A stretch of 24,222 nt of DNA from DSXH01 sp037446915 (GCA_037446915.1 JBBIHP010000037.1:1-24222), one strand, 5' to 3'; shown: positions 1 through 7,295, counted from the stretch's first letter. Program-made: numbers and translations. The notes: generated from the sequence alone by a model not told the origin.

Positions 1-693
1 CTTGATTGCTGGAATATCTCAGCCAAAGCTATTAAGTTCGCAGTTAAACATAGAACACCAGTTGTAATCCTTACATCCAAAGAAGAAATGATGACAAAGA
101 AGAGTATAGATATAAACCTGTTACCAGCAATCTCAAAGTATGAAAGAGAGTTTTATAATTCTGATGAAAATTATATATCCTACAAACCTGAGAAAAATCT
201 TGTACCGGCATTTCTTCCCATTGGTAATGAAAAACATCAGGTTAGAATTACTGCTTCTACTCATAATATGAGGGGAATAATTCAGAACAGCACAGTTGAA
301 GCTATGAATAATTCCAAACGGTTACATTTCAAGAATTTCAGAAATATAGAAGATTATACTTTTTACGAACTTGATGAGATGCCCGGTGCAACCACAATTA
401 TTCTTTCTTACGGAATTACTTCTCAATCAGCTAAGGAAGCTGTAATAAATCTTAGGAACGACGGCAAGAAAATTTCTCATTTAATAGCTAAAACTCTCCT
501 GCCTGTTCCACAAAAATATTATGAGATATTATCTAACTACAGAACAATTATTGTAGCAGAAGAGAACTTAACCGGGCAGTATCAACAAATACTTTTCGGA
601 AGTAAACCGGATTCAAACATTATCAGCATTACAGAGTTTGGTAAAATGATAAGTCCGGCAGCGATTATTAAACAGGTGAGCAATTATGTTTAG
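1..693 (+). CDS. 2-oxoacid:ferredoxin oxidoreductase, alpha subunit (3' part, 5' end outside window)
   Basis: The frame is open from the first base, so this is the C-terminal 230 residues of a longer protein; the ATG at 88 is internal. The first residues (LDCWNISAKAIKF..TPVVIL) fit the end of the pyrimidine-binding domain, and the rest fits the C-terminal swivel domain of 2-oxoacid:ferredoxin oxidoreductase alpha subunits (STHNMRG, then a Rossmann-like segment around TTIILSYGITSQSAKEAV, then LLPVP and IIVAEENLTGQ). With the beta subunit it would decarboxylate a 2-oxoacid in a CoA- and TPP-dependent reaction that reduces ferredoxin, in the cytoplasm. The stop overlaps the start of the beta-gamma gene by 8 bases, so the two are translationally coupled. 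The substrate (2-oxoglutarate, pyruvate or a branched-chain oxoacid) cannot be told from this part. The N-terminal architecture, including whether a gamma domain is also present there, is not visible. Confidence 0.85.
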   Translation, partial: LDCWNISAKAIKFAVKHRTPVVILTSKEEMMTKKSIDINLLPAISKYEREFYNSDENYISYKPEKNLVPAFLPIGNEKHQVRITASTHNMRGIIQNSTVEAMNNSKRLHFKNFRNIEDYTFYELDEMPGATTIILSYGITSQSAKEAVINLRNDGKKISHLIAKTLLPVPQKYYEILSNYRTIIVAEENLTGQYQQILFGSKPDSNIISITEFGKMISPAAIIKQVSNYV

Positions 694-1960
694 AAAATTT
701 CTGGAAGAAGGAGAACTTCCTTACTGTAAAGGATGCGGACATTCATTAGTAGCTAACAATATCGATCTCGCATTGCAGAAGAACAACTATTCTCTTCTCG
801 ATCTTATTGTTGTTACTGATATCGGTTGTCATGGAATAATTGATAAATCATTTAAGACACATACAATCCATGGTTTACACGGCAGATCGGTTGCACTTGC
901 TTCCGGTATATCCGCTGCACAAAATAACCCGAAGAAAAAAGTTATAGCACTTGTTGGAGACGGTGGTGCAACAATCGGTATGCAGCATATTATTGATGCG
1001 GCACATAATAATTTCGACATAACAGTTATTGTTCATAATAACATGCTTTATGGAATGACCGGTGGCCAGCCGAGTGAATTTACACCTTATGGTTTTAAGA
1101 CTACTACTACACCTGAAGGAATTAAAAGAACTGGTTATGATATTTGCAGTATCGCTACAAATGTAGGAGCTTCGTTTGTAAGCCGTGTTATTGGAACAAC
1201 AGATTTTTCTGACGTCCTTGCAAAAGCATTTACAAAAAAAGGTTTCTCCCTTGTTGAGGTTATGGAAATTTGTCCGAGCTATGGTGTTAAAGCTAATCCC
1301 GGTATGAAATTAAAAAATGTTGTAGAAGAAGCTGGACTCGAATTAAAAAATTTTGTAGATAAGGAATCAGAAAGTTATCAAACTGAAATTCGTACTGATC
1401 TAAAAAGTTTATTTAATGATTACGATAAGATTCCAATAAAATATAATTCTGACATCAACTCACCGGTAAATATTTTAATAAGCGGATCAGCCGGAGAAGG
1501 GGTTCAATCGGCAGCAGAATTTTTTGCTAAAGCTACTGTTAGTTCCGGATTAAATGTTTCTAAAAAAGGGAGTTACCCGGTAACTGTTGGGGTCGGATTT
1601 TCATCATCCGATATTATTGTTTCTCCAAATGAAATTTTATTTTCAGGTACTAAAGACCCTGACGTTATTATCATTACTTCAAAAGACGGCCTTGATTATT
1701 CTGTTTCAACTATAAGAAGTTCTTCAGATGCAATCATTTTTTGCGATAGTAGTTTAACATTGCCGGAAACAAATTCTGAAGTAATTAAATTCGATTTCAG
1801 AAATAGAGTGCCGGCTAAAAATGTTTCTTTATATGCACTTTTATACTATCTGAACTATAGTAAGATCTTTCCGTTAGAAGCACTATTAGAAACTCTTAAA
1901 AGTGATAAACTGATTGCCAAATTGGATCTTAACAAGTTACTCGATTTTTCGTTGACTTAA
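686..1960 (+). CDS. 2-oxoacid:ferredoxin oxidoreductase, fused beta and gamma subunits
   Basis: A 424-residue TPP-dependent subunit. Residues 1-225 are the beta subunit: CKGCGH at 14-19, the TPP/Mg motif GDGG at 91-94 followed by HNNMLYGMTGGQ at 117-128. Cysteines 14, 17, 48 and 196 are spaced as the four ligands of the [4Fe-4S] cluster in archaeal-type beta subunits. After a charged linker (about 222-258), residues 260-420 are a gamma domain (POR family, Pfam PF01558): GSAGEGVQSAA at 267-277 corresponds to the glycine-rich nucleotide/CoA-side loop, and GTKDPDVIII lies at 321-330. In 2-oxoglutarate oxidoreductases the gamma domain usually sits at the N-terminus of alpha, so its place at the C-terminus of beta is unusual. 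The ATG at 686 overlaps the upstream stop. No terminator hairpin is visible after the stop. The family is secure; the substrate is not. Confidence 0.9.
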   Translation: MFRKFLEEGELPYCKGCGHSLVANNIDLALQKNNYSLLDLIVVTDIGCHGIIDKSFKTHTIHGLHGRSVALASGISAAQNNPKKKVIALVGDGGATIGMQHIIDAAHNNFDITVIVHNNMLYGMTGGQPSEFTPYGFKTTTTPEGIKRTGYDICSIATNVGASFVSRVIGTTDFSDVLAKAFTKKGFSLVEVMEICPSYGVKANPGMKLKNVVEEAGLELKNFVDKESESYQTEIRTDLKSLFNDYDKIPIKYNSDINSPVNILISGSAGEGVQSAAEFFAKATVSSGLNVSKKGSYPVTVGVGFSSSDIIVSPNEILFSGTKDPDVIIITSKDGLDYSVSTIRSSSDAIIFCDSSLTLPETNSEVIKFDFRNRVPAKNVSLYALLYYLNYSKIFPLEALLETLKSDKLIAKLDLNKLLDFSLT

Positions 1961-1965
1961 TTTCT

Positions 1966-1998
1966 CCATTCACCGATAAATTTCCGGCATTCACCGAT
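1966..1998 (+). promoter_or_regulatory. Tandem 11-bp direct repeats, candidate LytTR regulator binding site
   Basis: CATTCACCGAT occurs at 1967-1977 and again, identical, at 1988-1998, a period of exactly 21 bases (two helical turns). A third partial copy, CATTCA, is at 2003-2008. LytTR-family regulators are known to bind pairs of roughly 9-bp direct repeats with about 21-bp centre spacing upstream of their promoters. The repeats lie about 30-60 bases upstream of the TAnnTTTG element at 2028-2035, and the operon they precede encodes a LytTR regulator. Assigning them to that regulator is inference. Confidence 0.55.
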
Positions 1999-2027
1999 TT
2001 TCCATTCATTTTTCAGAACTCATCCAA

Positions 2028-2035
2028 TATCTTTG
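2028..2035 (+). promoter_or_regulatory. Bacteroidota-type -7 promoter element (TATCTTTG) for the LiaF-like/LytS/LytTR operon
   Basis: TATCTTTG matches the TAnnTTTG -7 consensus of Bacteroidota sigma factors. No good TTG/TTTG element is found about 19-20 bases upstream (the sequence there is TTCATTT), which suggests dependence on an activator. The candidate LytTR repeats just upstream would supply it. The predicted start of transcription is near 2042, giving a leader of about 30 bases to the ATG at 2074, with AGGAGG at 2063-2068. Confidence 0.5.
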
Positions 2036-2073
2036 CGTCAGAATAATCAGAAATAACAAATTAGGAGGCAATC

Positions 2074-2763
2074 ATGGCAATGCATAAAATCAAATCGTCT
2101 ATTGTAATAGGTATAATGCTTGTCTTAATTGGATTTATTTTTCTACTAAGAAACTATGATGTTTTCTTATTCCCCATTGAATTTTTTACATGGGAGTATT
2201 TCTTTATACTGTTCGGAATTCTATTATTTATTTTATCCGATAATAAAACTGGAGGAATTATATTTCTTGCTATCGGTTTATTTAATCTTGTACCAGAATT
2301 ATGGCCACTAATTTTTATTTTGATTGGCGCATATATCCTCTTTAAAAAAAGAAGCAGTAGAACTTTCTTTCATAACAAGTACTTTAATGGAGAAGAAGTT
2401 AATTCAAGTGAAAAAAAATCAAATGATTTTTTAGAAGATGTTAGCATTTTCGGCGGAGGAAACAAAACAATTAACACCGATAATTTTAAAGGTGGAAGTG
2501 CAGTTTCAATTTTTGGCGGGTCGGAAATAAACTTATTTGGTTCTAAACTTGCCGAAGGTGAAAATTCACTTGAGATTACCGCAATATTTGGTGGAACTAC
2601 ACTTATCATTCCTTCTAACTGGAAAGTTGAAACGGACGTTCTTTCAATTTTTGGAGGATTCAGTGATAAACGAAGAAAAGATCCCAATATTGAATATGAT
2701 ATTAACAGAATACTTATTGTTAAAGGTCTCTGTTTATTTGGTGGTGGAGAAATAAAAAATTAA
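2074..2763 (+). CDS. LiaF-like membrane protein with IFGG repeats (first paralogue)
   Basis: A 229-residue protein. The N-terminus has several hydrophobic segments (about 8-26, 41-55, 59-74 and 77-90), as in the LiaI/LiaF-like membrane domain. A charged linker (about 91-120) leads to a soluble C-terminal domain like the cell-wall-active-antibiotics-response domain of LiaF. That domain carries a hydrophobic-FGG motif five times (125-128, 146-149, 171-174, 192-195, 221-224), which suggests stacked beta strands. In Firmicutes LiaF is a membrane partner that restrains an envelope-stress two-component system; here a kinase and regulator follow directly, so a similar sensing or modulating role is inferred. 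The start is set by AGGAGG at 2063-2068, five bases before the ATG; another ATG at 2080 is less well placed. The next gene is a tandem paralogue. Confidence 0.75.
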   Translation: MAMHKIKSSIVIGIMLVLIGFIFLLRNYDVFLFPIEFFTWEYFFILFGILLFILSDNKTGGIIFLAIGLFNLVPELWPLIFILIGAYILFKKRSSRTFFHNKYFNGEEVNSSEKKSNDFLEDVSIFGGGNKTINTDNFKGGSAVSIFGGSEINLFGSKLAEGENSLEITAIFGGTTLIIPSNWKVETDVLSIFGGFSDKRRKDPNIEYDINRILIVKGLCLFGGGEIKN

Positions 2764-2779
2764 TTGAAAGGGGTTTACA

Positions 2780-3502
2780 ATGAAAGTAAAATCTAAAGAT
2801 TGGTTCGGTATTGTTTTAATCGCAATCGGAATTCTCTGGATTGCAGATAATTTTCTGTTCTTCGATTTCAATTTGCACGAATTACTTTTTTCCTGGCATA
2901 CAATATTTGTTATTATCGGTTTAGTGCTAATAAGTAATTCACGCGACAGCACTATAGGTATTATCTTTATTGTAATTGGTGCATTTGGAATGCTCAATTC
3001 TTTTGCACCATTTAATTTACATTTTAGATTCAGGGATTACTGGCCAATACTCTTAATCATAATTGGTTTTCTAATCTTATCAAGGAAAAAAGCTCTCCCG
3101 ATTACCTTGCAGTCTAAACAGGAAACAAAGGATCAATCTGAAAACCAGGATTCCTATTACGGCGATACAATTGATGAATCGATGGTTTTCAATAGCAGCA
3201 ACCGTTTAATTACTTCCGAAAATTTTAAGGGTGGAAGAATTTCGGCTGTCTTCGGATCGGTTAAATTGAACCTGTATAATGCAAAGTTAGCGGCTGGAGA
3301 AAATTACTTCGACCTGACATGTGTATTCGGCGGATGCGAAATTATTGTCCCAAAAAATTGGAAGGTGATAGTTAACGTCACTTCTATATTCGGCGGGTTT
3401 GATGATAAAAGATATTCGACACCCAACAGTAATTATACAGAAGGCGTATTAATTATTCAGGGCACCGTACTATTCGGCGGTGGAGAAATATTAACTTATT
3501 AA
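2780..3502 (+). CDS. LiaF-like membrane protein with IFGG repeats (second paralogue)
   Basis: A 240-residue paralogue of the preceding gene with the same plan: hydrophobic segments near 9-27, 39-52, 58-75 and 88-101, a polar linker (about 102-133), and a repeat domain. The shared blocks are very clear, for example NFKGG, then AGEN, IFGGFDDKR (204-211 region) and LFGGGEI at the end. The first repeat has decayed: where the paralogue has SIFGGGNKTI this one has MVFNSSNRLI. A purine-rich site (AAAGGGG) lies about eight bases before the ATG, and only 16 bases separate it from the upstream stop, so it is in the same operon. Tandem duplication followed by divergence is inferred; the two could form a heteromeric complex with the LytS kinase encoded next. 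Confidence 0.75.
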   Translation: MKVKSKDWFGIVLIAIGILWIADNFLFFDFNLHELLFSWHTIFVIIGLVLISNSRDSTIGIIFIVIGAFGMLNSFAPFNLHFRFRDYWPILLIIIGFLILSRKKALPITLQSKQETKDQSENQDSYYGDTIDESMVFNSSNRLITSENFKGGRISAVFGSVKLNLYNAKLAAGENYFDLTCVFGGCEIIVPKNWKVIVNVTSIFGGFDDKRYSTPNSNYTEGVLIIQGTVLFGGGEILTY

Positions 3503-3514
3503 TATTGGAAGACC

Positions 3515-4561
3515 ATGGGAAATCCTTTTATTAAGAATATAAAAATATTTACCGTTTATCTTTTGATCTGGGTTTTTATCAGTCTCATACATAATATAGT
3601 TATTGTTTTCCTGTTAGATGTAAAGCTTGAACAGGCATTCACTGAAAGCATTGTTTATAATACCCTTTACTTTCTACTCGGGATAAGTTTATGGTACACG
3701 GTAAGTTATAATACTCTAGAAAATTATACACCGGTTAAAATATTCATTAATCATTCGGCAGCCGCAGTAATTACATCTGCAATCTGGGTTTTATCCGGTT
3801 ATTATATTCTCATTAACATTTTTAATGATGATGCAAGCTACAAAACCTACTTATTCAATTCCGGAATATGGCGCTTCATGATCGGAATTTTTTTCTATTC
3901 AATTACTGTTGCTGTGGATTATGTTATAATTTACTATAATAATTTCCGGCAGAAATTATTCAGGGAATCCGAACTGAATGCTCTGGTTAAAGAAGCTGAA
4001 CTGAAATCTCTTAAATACCAGATTAACCCGCATTTCATTTTTAATAGTCTTAATTCAATAAGCTCACTTACGTTAAGCAATCCTGATAAGGCAAGGGAAA
4101 TGACTATTAAACTTTCTTCATTTCTTAGAAGTACCCTTTCAAAAAATGAAAAACAAAAGAGCAAACTTGTTGAAGAAATCTTCAATGCTAAGTTATATCT
4201 TGATATAGAAAAGGTCCGATTCTCGGATAAGTTTGAGTTTATCGAGGAACTTGAATCCGAATGCAAGGATATGGAAATTCCGAGTATGATTTTACAGCCA
4301 TTGTTCGAAAACGCAATTAAACATGGCGTATATGAGAGTCTTGATAAGGTAGTAATTAAATTAAAATGCGGTCCGGAAAAGGAATATTTAAAAATTATTG
4401 TTGAAAATAATTACGATCCGGAATCAGTACCACGTAGAGGTGAAGGAATTGGAATTAAGAATATTCAGCAGAGAATGAAATTAATTTATAATCAGGATAA
4501 TCTTGTAACTGTTGAAAAAAATAATGGTCTTTTCAAAGTAAACATTTTTATACCAAGGTAA
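3515..4561 (+). CDS. LytS-type membrane sensor histidine kinase
   Basis: A 348-residue kinase. Four hydrophobic segments (about 11-34, 44-64, 77-103 and 119-141) form the membrane part, with no obvious extracellular sensor domain. A short coiled-coil-like stretch (145-167) leads to the His_kinase domain (PF06580): the phospho-acceptor block NPHFIFNSLN at 171-180 (His173), the N-box FENAIKHG at 264-271, and the G-box GEGIGIKNIQQRM at 309-321. This is the LytS/YehU class that signals to LytTR regulators. It starts 12 bases after the LiaF-like gene and ends 2 bases before the regulator gene. Because the sensor part is only membrane helices, the stimulus may be perceived through the adjacent LiaF-like proteins; that is inference. 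Confidence 0.92.
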   Translation: MGNPFIKNIKIFTVYLLIWVFISLIHNIVIVFLLDVKLEQAFTESIVYNTLYFLLGISLWYTVSYNTLENYTPVKIFINHSAAAVITSAIWVLSGYYILINIFNDDASYKTYLFNSGIWRFMIGIFFYSITVAVDYVIIYYNNFRQKLFRESELNALVKEAELKSLKYQINPHFIFNSLNSISSLTLSNPDKAREMTIKLSSFLRSTLSKNEKQKSKLVEEIFNAKLYLDIEKVRFSDKFEFIEELESECKDMEIPSMILQPLFENAIKHGVYESLDKVVIKLKCGPEKEYLKIIVENNYDPESVPRRGEGIGIKNIQQRMKLIYNQDNLVTVEKNNGLFKVNIFIPR

Positions 4562-4563
4562 AC

Positions 4564-5319
4564 ATGGAACAAAGAATAAAAGCATTAATTATAGACGATG
4601 AAAAGCTTGCCCGTGATATAGTTAGGACATATCTGGGTAAATATTCATCAATAGAAATAATTGGCGAATGTACAAACGGTTTTGATGCGGTTAAAATGAT
4701 TAGCGAACAAGAACCGGATCTTATTTTCCTCGATATACAGATGCCAAAGTTAACCGGGTTCGAAATGCTCGAAATTATTGATAACCCACCTGTAATTATT
4801 TTCACTACTGCATTCGATCAATATGCAATTAAAGCTTTTGAAGTAAACGCTACGGATTATTTGTTAAAACCTTTTTCAGAAGATAGATTTGCCGATGCGA
4901 TTAATAAAGCAGTTAAACAAATTGAAAATGAATCCGGGTCGGATAAAAAACTTGAAGGTTTGTTAAAACATATCGAGAACAGAGAAGAATTTCTTGAAAG
5001 AGTTGTTATAAAATCCGGTCAGAAAATTTTTATAATTCCTGTTAATGAAATAAAATACATTGAAGCCCAGGATGATTATGTAATGATCTATTCCGACAAG
5101 GGAAATTTCCTTAAACAAAAAACAATGAAATATTTTGAAGAGAACCTGGATCCGGCAGAATTTATAAGGATTCATCGTTCTTACATAGTAAATATTATGT
5201 ATGTAAAACAGATCCAATTAGTGGAAAAAGAAACTTATAATGCATTATTGCATGATAGTATTAAGCTTCCGGTCAGTAAATCAGGCTATCAGGTATTGAA
5301 AGAAATATTGGAGAAATAA
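4564..5319 (+). CDS. LytTR-family response regulator
   Basis: A 251-residue regulator. Residues 4-120 are a receiver domain: acidic pair D11-D12, phospho-acceptor D57 in FLDIQMP, T81-T82 and K102 in LLKPF. Residues about 145-250 are a LytTR DNA-binding domain (IEAQDDYVMIYSDKG, FIRIHRSYIVN, LPVSKSGY). It is the cognate partner of the LytS kinase two bases upstream. LytTR proteins bind paired direct repeats spaced by about 21 bp, which is the spacing of the repeats at 1967-1998 before this operon, so autoregulation is likely though unproven. No terminator hairpin was seen after the stop. Confidence 0.94.
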   Translation: MEQRIKALIIDDEKLARDIVRTYLGKYSSIEIIGECTNGFDAVKMISEQEPDLIFLDIQMPKLTGFEMLEIIDNPPVIIFTTAFDQYAIKAFEVNATDYLLKPFSEDRFADAINKAVKQIENESGSDKKLEGLLKHIENREEFLERVVIKSGQKIFIIPVNEIKYIEAQDDYVMIYSDKGNFLKQKTMKYFEENLDPAEFIRIHRSYIVNIMYVKQIQLVEKETYNALLHDSIKLPVSKSGYQVLKEILEK

Positions 5320-5348
5320 ATTATTACTATTGTTACATTTCTACTTAA

Positions 5349-5379
5349 TTGAAGTTTTATTCCCCTATCTTTATATTTG
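5349..5379 (+). promoter_or_regulatory. Bacteroidota-type promoter of the aldehyde dehydrogenase gene
   Basis: TTG at 5349-5351 is followed after 20 bases by TATATTTG at 5372-5379, matching the TTG-N19/20-TAnnTTTG pattern. The predicted start of transcription is near 5386. This means a TTG codon at 5377 cannot be the start codon, and it supports translation from the ATG at 5404. Confidence 0.6.
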
Positions 5380-5403
5380 GCTACGAAAAGAACGGAATAC
5401 CTA

Positions 5404-6996
5404 ATGAACTTCGACAAAGACCTTCAATCGATTCAAGAAGCACGCAGTTTAGCCGCAACAGCAAAAGAAGCCCAGCAAGAATTCAAATACTTCAGTCAGG
5501 AACAAGTAGATAAAGTTGTAAAAGCAATGACTGATGCCGGATATAAAGAAGCGGAGCGACTTGCTAAAATGGCTCATGAAGAAACGGGATTTGGAAAATG
5601 GCAGGACAAGGTAATAAAGAATCAATTCGGAACAAGAGACGTTTGGGAATCGATTAAGGATTTAAAAACTGTAGGTGTAATTGATGTTCAAAATGGCGGA
5701 AAGATATTAAAAATTGCCGAACCGATGGGAGTTGTTGCTGCATTAATACCTTCAACAAATCCAACATCAACAGCAATGTTCAAAGCAATAATCTCATTAA
5801 AATGTAGAAACGGAATAGTTGCAAGCCCTCATCCAAAATCAATTAACAGCACATCAGAAGCATTAAGAGTTTTATCTGAAGCTGCGGAAAAAGCCGGTGC
5901 TCCTAAGGGATTAATTCAATGTATGACCTTACCAACCATCGAAGGAACCGAAGCTTTAATGAAAGATAAAAATATTGCTGTAATTCTGGCTACAGGAAGT
6001 ACTCCGATGGTTAAAGCCGCTTACAGTTCTGGGAAACCTGCTTATGGCGTTGGTCCGGGTAATGTTCCAGCATTTATCGAAAGAACTGCAAATTATCAGA
6101 AAGCTGTTGCCGATATAGTTTATGGAACAACTTTCGATAATGGTGTTTTGTGTTCATCAGAACAGGCAATGATTGTTGATAGACCTTTGCGCGAAAAAGT
6201 TATTGAAGAAGCTAAGAGAATTGGATGTTATTTTGTAAATGACGAAGAAAAGAAAAAATTAGAAAATACGGTTGCTAAAGGGGCAAAATTAAATGCAGAT
6301 ATAGTTGGCAAACCTGCTGCATGGATTGCTAACTATGCAGGTTTTACAGTTCCTCCAAATACAACTGTACTGGTTGCAGAATGTGCTTCTGTTGGTAAAC
6401 AGGAACCATTATCGATAGAAAAACTTTCACCAATGCTCGCATTTTATACAGTTGATGGATGGCTGGAAGGATGCCATAGATGTATTGAGTTATTACAATT
6501 TGGTGGAATTGGCCATACACTTGTTATTCACTCCAACGATAAAGAAGTAATTATGAAATTTGCACTGGAAAAACCGGCTTTCAGAATAGTGGTCAATACA
6601 CCTTCATCGGTTGGTGCGGTTGGATATACAACGGCGTTAATGCCATCAATGACTTTAGGACCCGGCACCTGGGGCGGATCAATTGTGTCAGAAAATGTTT
6701 CAGCAAAGCATTTAATGAATGTCAAAACATTGGCATTCGAAACACGTCCGGTTAATCCCGGCGTTTCAGTTTCGTCGTTTGATATTCCAACTTCATTGAG
6801 TTTATCCGGTGCAAAACAGGATGGTAATTTTACAAAACAAATTGAAGAACGGTTAAGGGCACGTGCGGGTAACCCGGTTACAAATCCTCTTGGCAATGTA
6901 AGCAGAAAGTCTGGCAGCACTTCCAAGGAAAGCGTATTAGGAAGCGGAATTACTGAAGATGAAATCCAGAAAATAATTAAAGAATTCAATAGATAA
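5404..6996 (+). CDS. CoA-acylating aldehyde dehydrogenase with candidate encapsulation-peptide tail
   Basis: Taking the ATG at 5404, the protein has 530 residues. It belongs to the acylating aldehyde dehydrogenases (EutE/PduP/SauS type and the aldehyde half of AdhE), which interconvert an aldehyde, CoA and NAD+ with acyl-CoA and NADH. Visible motifs: IPSTNPTSTA near 115-124, ATGSTPMVKAAY near 196-207, GVGPGNVPAF near 215-224, and the catalytic block FDNGVLCSSEQ with Cys250. After the catalytic fold (to about 488) comes a polar, Gly/Ser/Asn-rich linker and a short amphipathic helix (ITEDEIQKIIKEFNR, 516-530). Such a linker plus helix is typical of peptides that direct enzymes into bacterial microcompartments, but no shell gene is in this window. 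An in-frame TTG at 5377 would add nine residues but lies inside the promoter. The aldehyde substrate is unknown. Confidence 0.9.
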   Translation: MNFDKDLQSIQEARSLAATAKEAQQEFKYFSQEQVDKVVKAMTDAGYKEAERLAKMAHEETGFGKWQDKVIKNQFGTRDVWESIKDLKTVGVIDVQNGGKILKIAEPMGVVAALIPSTNPTSTAMFKAIISLKCRNGIVASPHPKSINSTSEALRVLSEAAEKAGAPKGLIQCMTLPTIEGTEALMKDKNIAVILATGSTPMVKAAYSSGKPAYGVGPGNVPAFIERTANYQKAVADIVYGTTFDNGVLCSSEQAMIVDRPLREKVIEEAKRIGCYFVNDEEKKKLENTVAKGAKLNADIVGKPAAWIANYAGFTVPPNTTVLVAECASVGKQEPLSIEKLSPMLAFYTVDGWLEGCHRCIELLQFGGIGHTLVIHSNDKEVIMKFALEKPAFRIVVNTPSSVGAVGYTTALMPSMTLGPGTWGGSIVSENVSAKHLMNVKTLAFETRPVNPGVSVSSFDIPTSLSLSGAKQDGNFTKQIEERLRARAGNPVTNPLGNVSRKSGSTSKESVLGSGITEDEIQKIIKEFNR

Positions 6997-7017
6997 TTTT
7001 TTTTTATAAATTGAATT
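6983..7017 (+). repeat. AT-rich inverted repeat overlapping the aldehyde dehydrogenase stop codon
   Basis: AATTCAAT (6983-6990) pairs with ATTGAATT (7010-7017), and inside it ATAA (6993-6996) pairs with TTAT (7004-7007), leaving a six-T loop. The stop codon TAA (6994-6996) lies in the structure. There is almost no GC and no T-run after the hairpin, so it would be a weak terminator at best. Confidence 0.3.
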
Positions 7018-7118
7018 TATCCCGGCTTACTAATGTTACTTCAATGTGATATCAATCATTTAATATTAGAATTAAAAAAACTATTTTTTCTTCGAAGTTA
7101 ATTGTTAAGAAAGGCAAC

Positions 7119-7295
7119 ATGAAAAGCAACGGGTTCAATAACTGGTCAATTGAAAAGGGTGATTATAAAAGAGATGAAACCACTACATGGACTTTTCAGA
7201 GGAAGTTAATCCGTAAAAGACGAATTAAAAAATCAGTTTTAATAATTCTTTACACATTATCTGTATCGATAGTTTCATATTTAATTTTTGCTTAA
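7119..7295 (+). CDS. Small single-span membrane protein, 58 residues
   Basis: ATG at 7119 to TAA at 7293-7295 encodes 58 residues. The soluble N-terminal half (MKSNGFNNWSIEKGDYKRDE) is polar, followed by a strongly basic patch (RKLIRKRRIKK, about 28-38) and one hydrophobic segment at the very C-terminus (VLIILYTLSVSIVSYLIFA, about 40-58). This is the layout of a small membrane protein with a cytoplasmic N-terminus by the positive-inside rule. AAAGG at about 7110-7114 gives a ribosome site four to five bases before the ATG. Its last four bases overlap the convergent lptB stop. I recognise no family. The coherent topology, ribosome site and lack of any other gene in the gap argue that it is real, but conservation was not tested. 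Confidence 0.55.
   Translation: MKSNGFNNWSIEKGDYKRDETTTWTFQRKLIRKRRIKKSVLIILYTLSVSIVSYLIFA

Noticed and set aside
2370..2687. Antisense reading frame of 105 codons within the first LiaF-like gene
   Set aside because: A shadow of a well-supported gene with ribosome site, membrane segments and paralogue; the antisense translation has no recognisable features.
5377..5403. Upstream TTG start adding nine residues to the aldehyde dehydrogenase
   Set aside because: The TTG lies inside the -7 promoter element TATATTTG, so it would precede the start of transcription; the ATG at 5404 begins the usual N-terminus.
6528..6989. Antisense reading frame of 153 codons within the aldehyde dehydrogenase gene
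   Set aside because: The plus-strand frame is a clear enzyme family member across this region; the antisense frame is a composition effect.
6997..7005. Run of nine T after the aldehyde dehydrogenase as a rho-independent terminator
   Set aside because: The T-run is in the loop of a weak AT hairpin rather than after a GC-rich stem.
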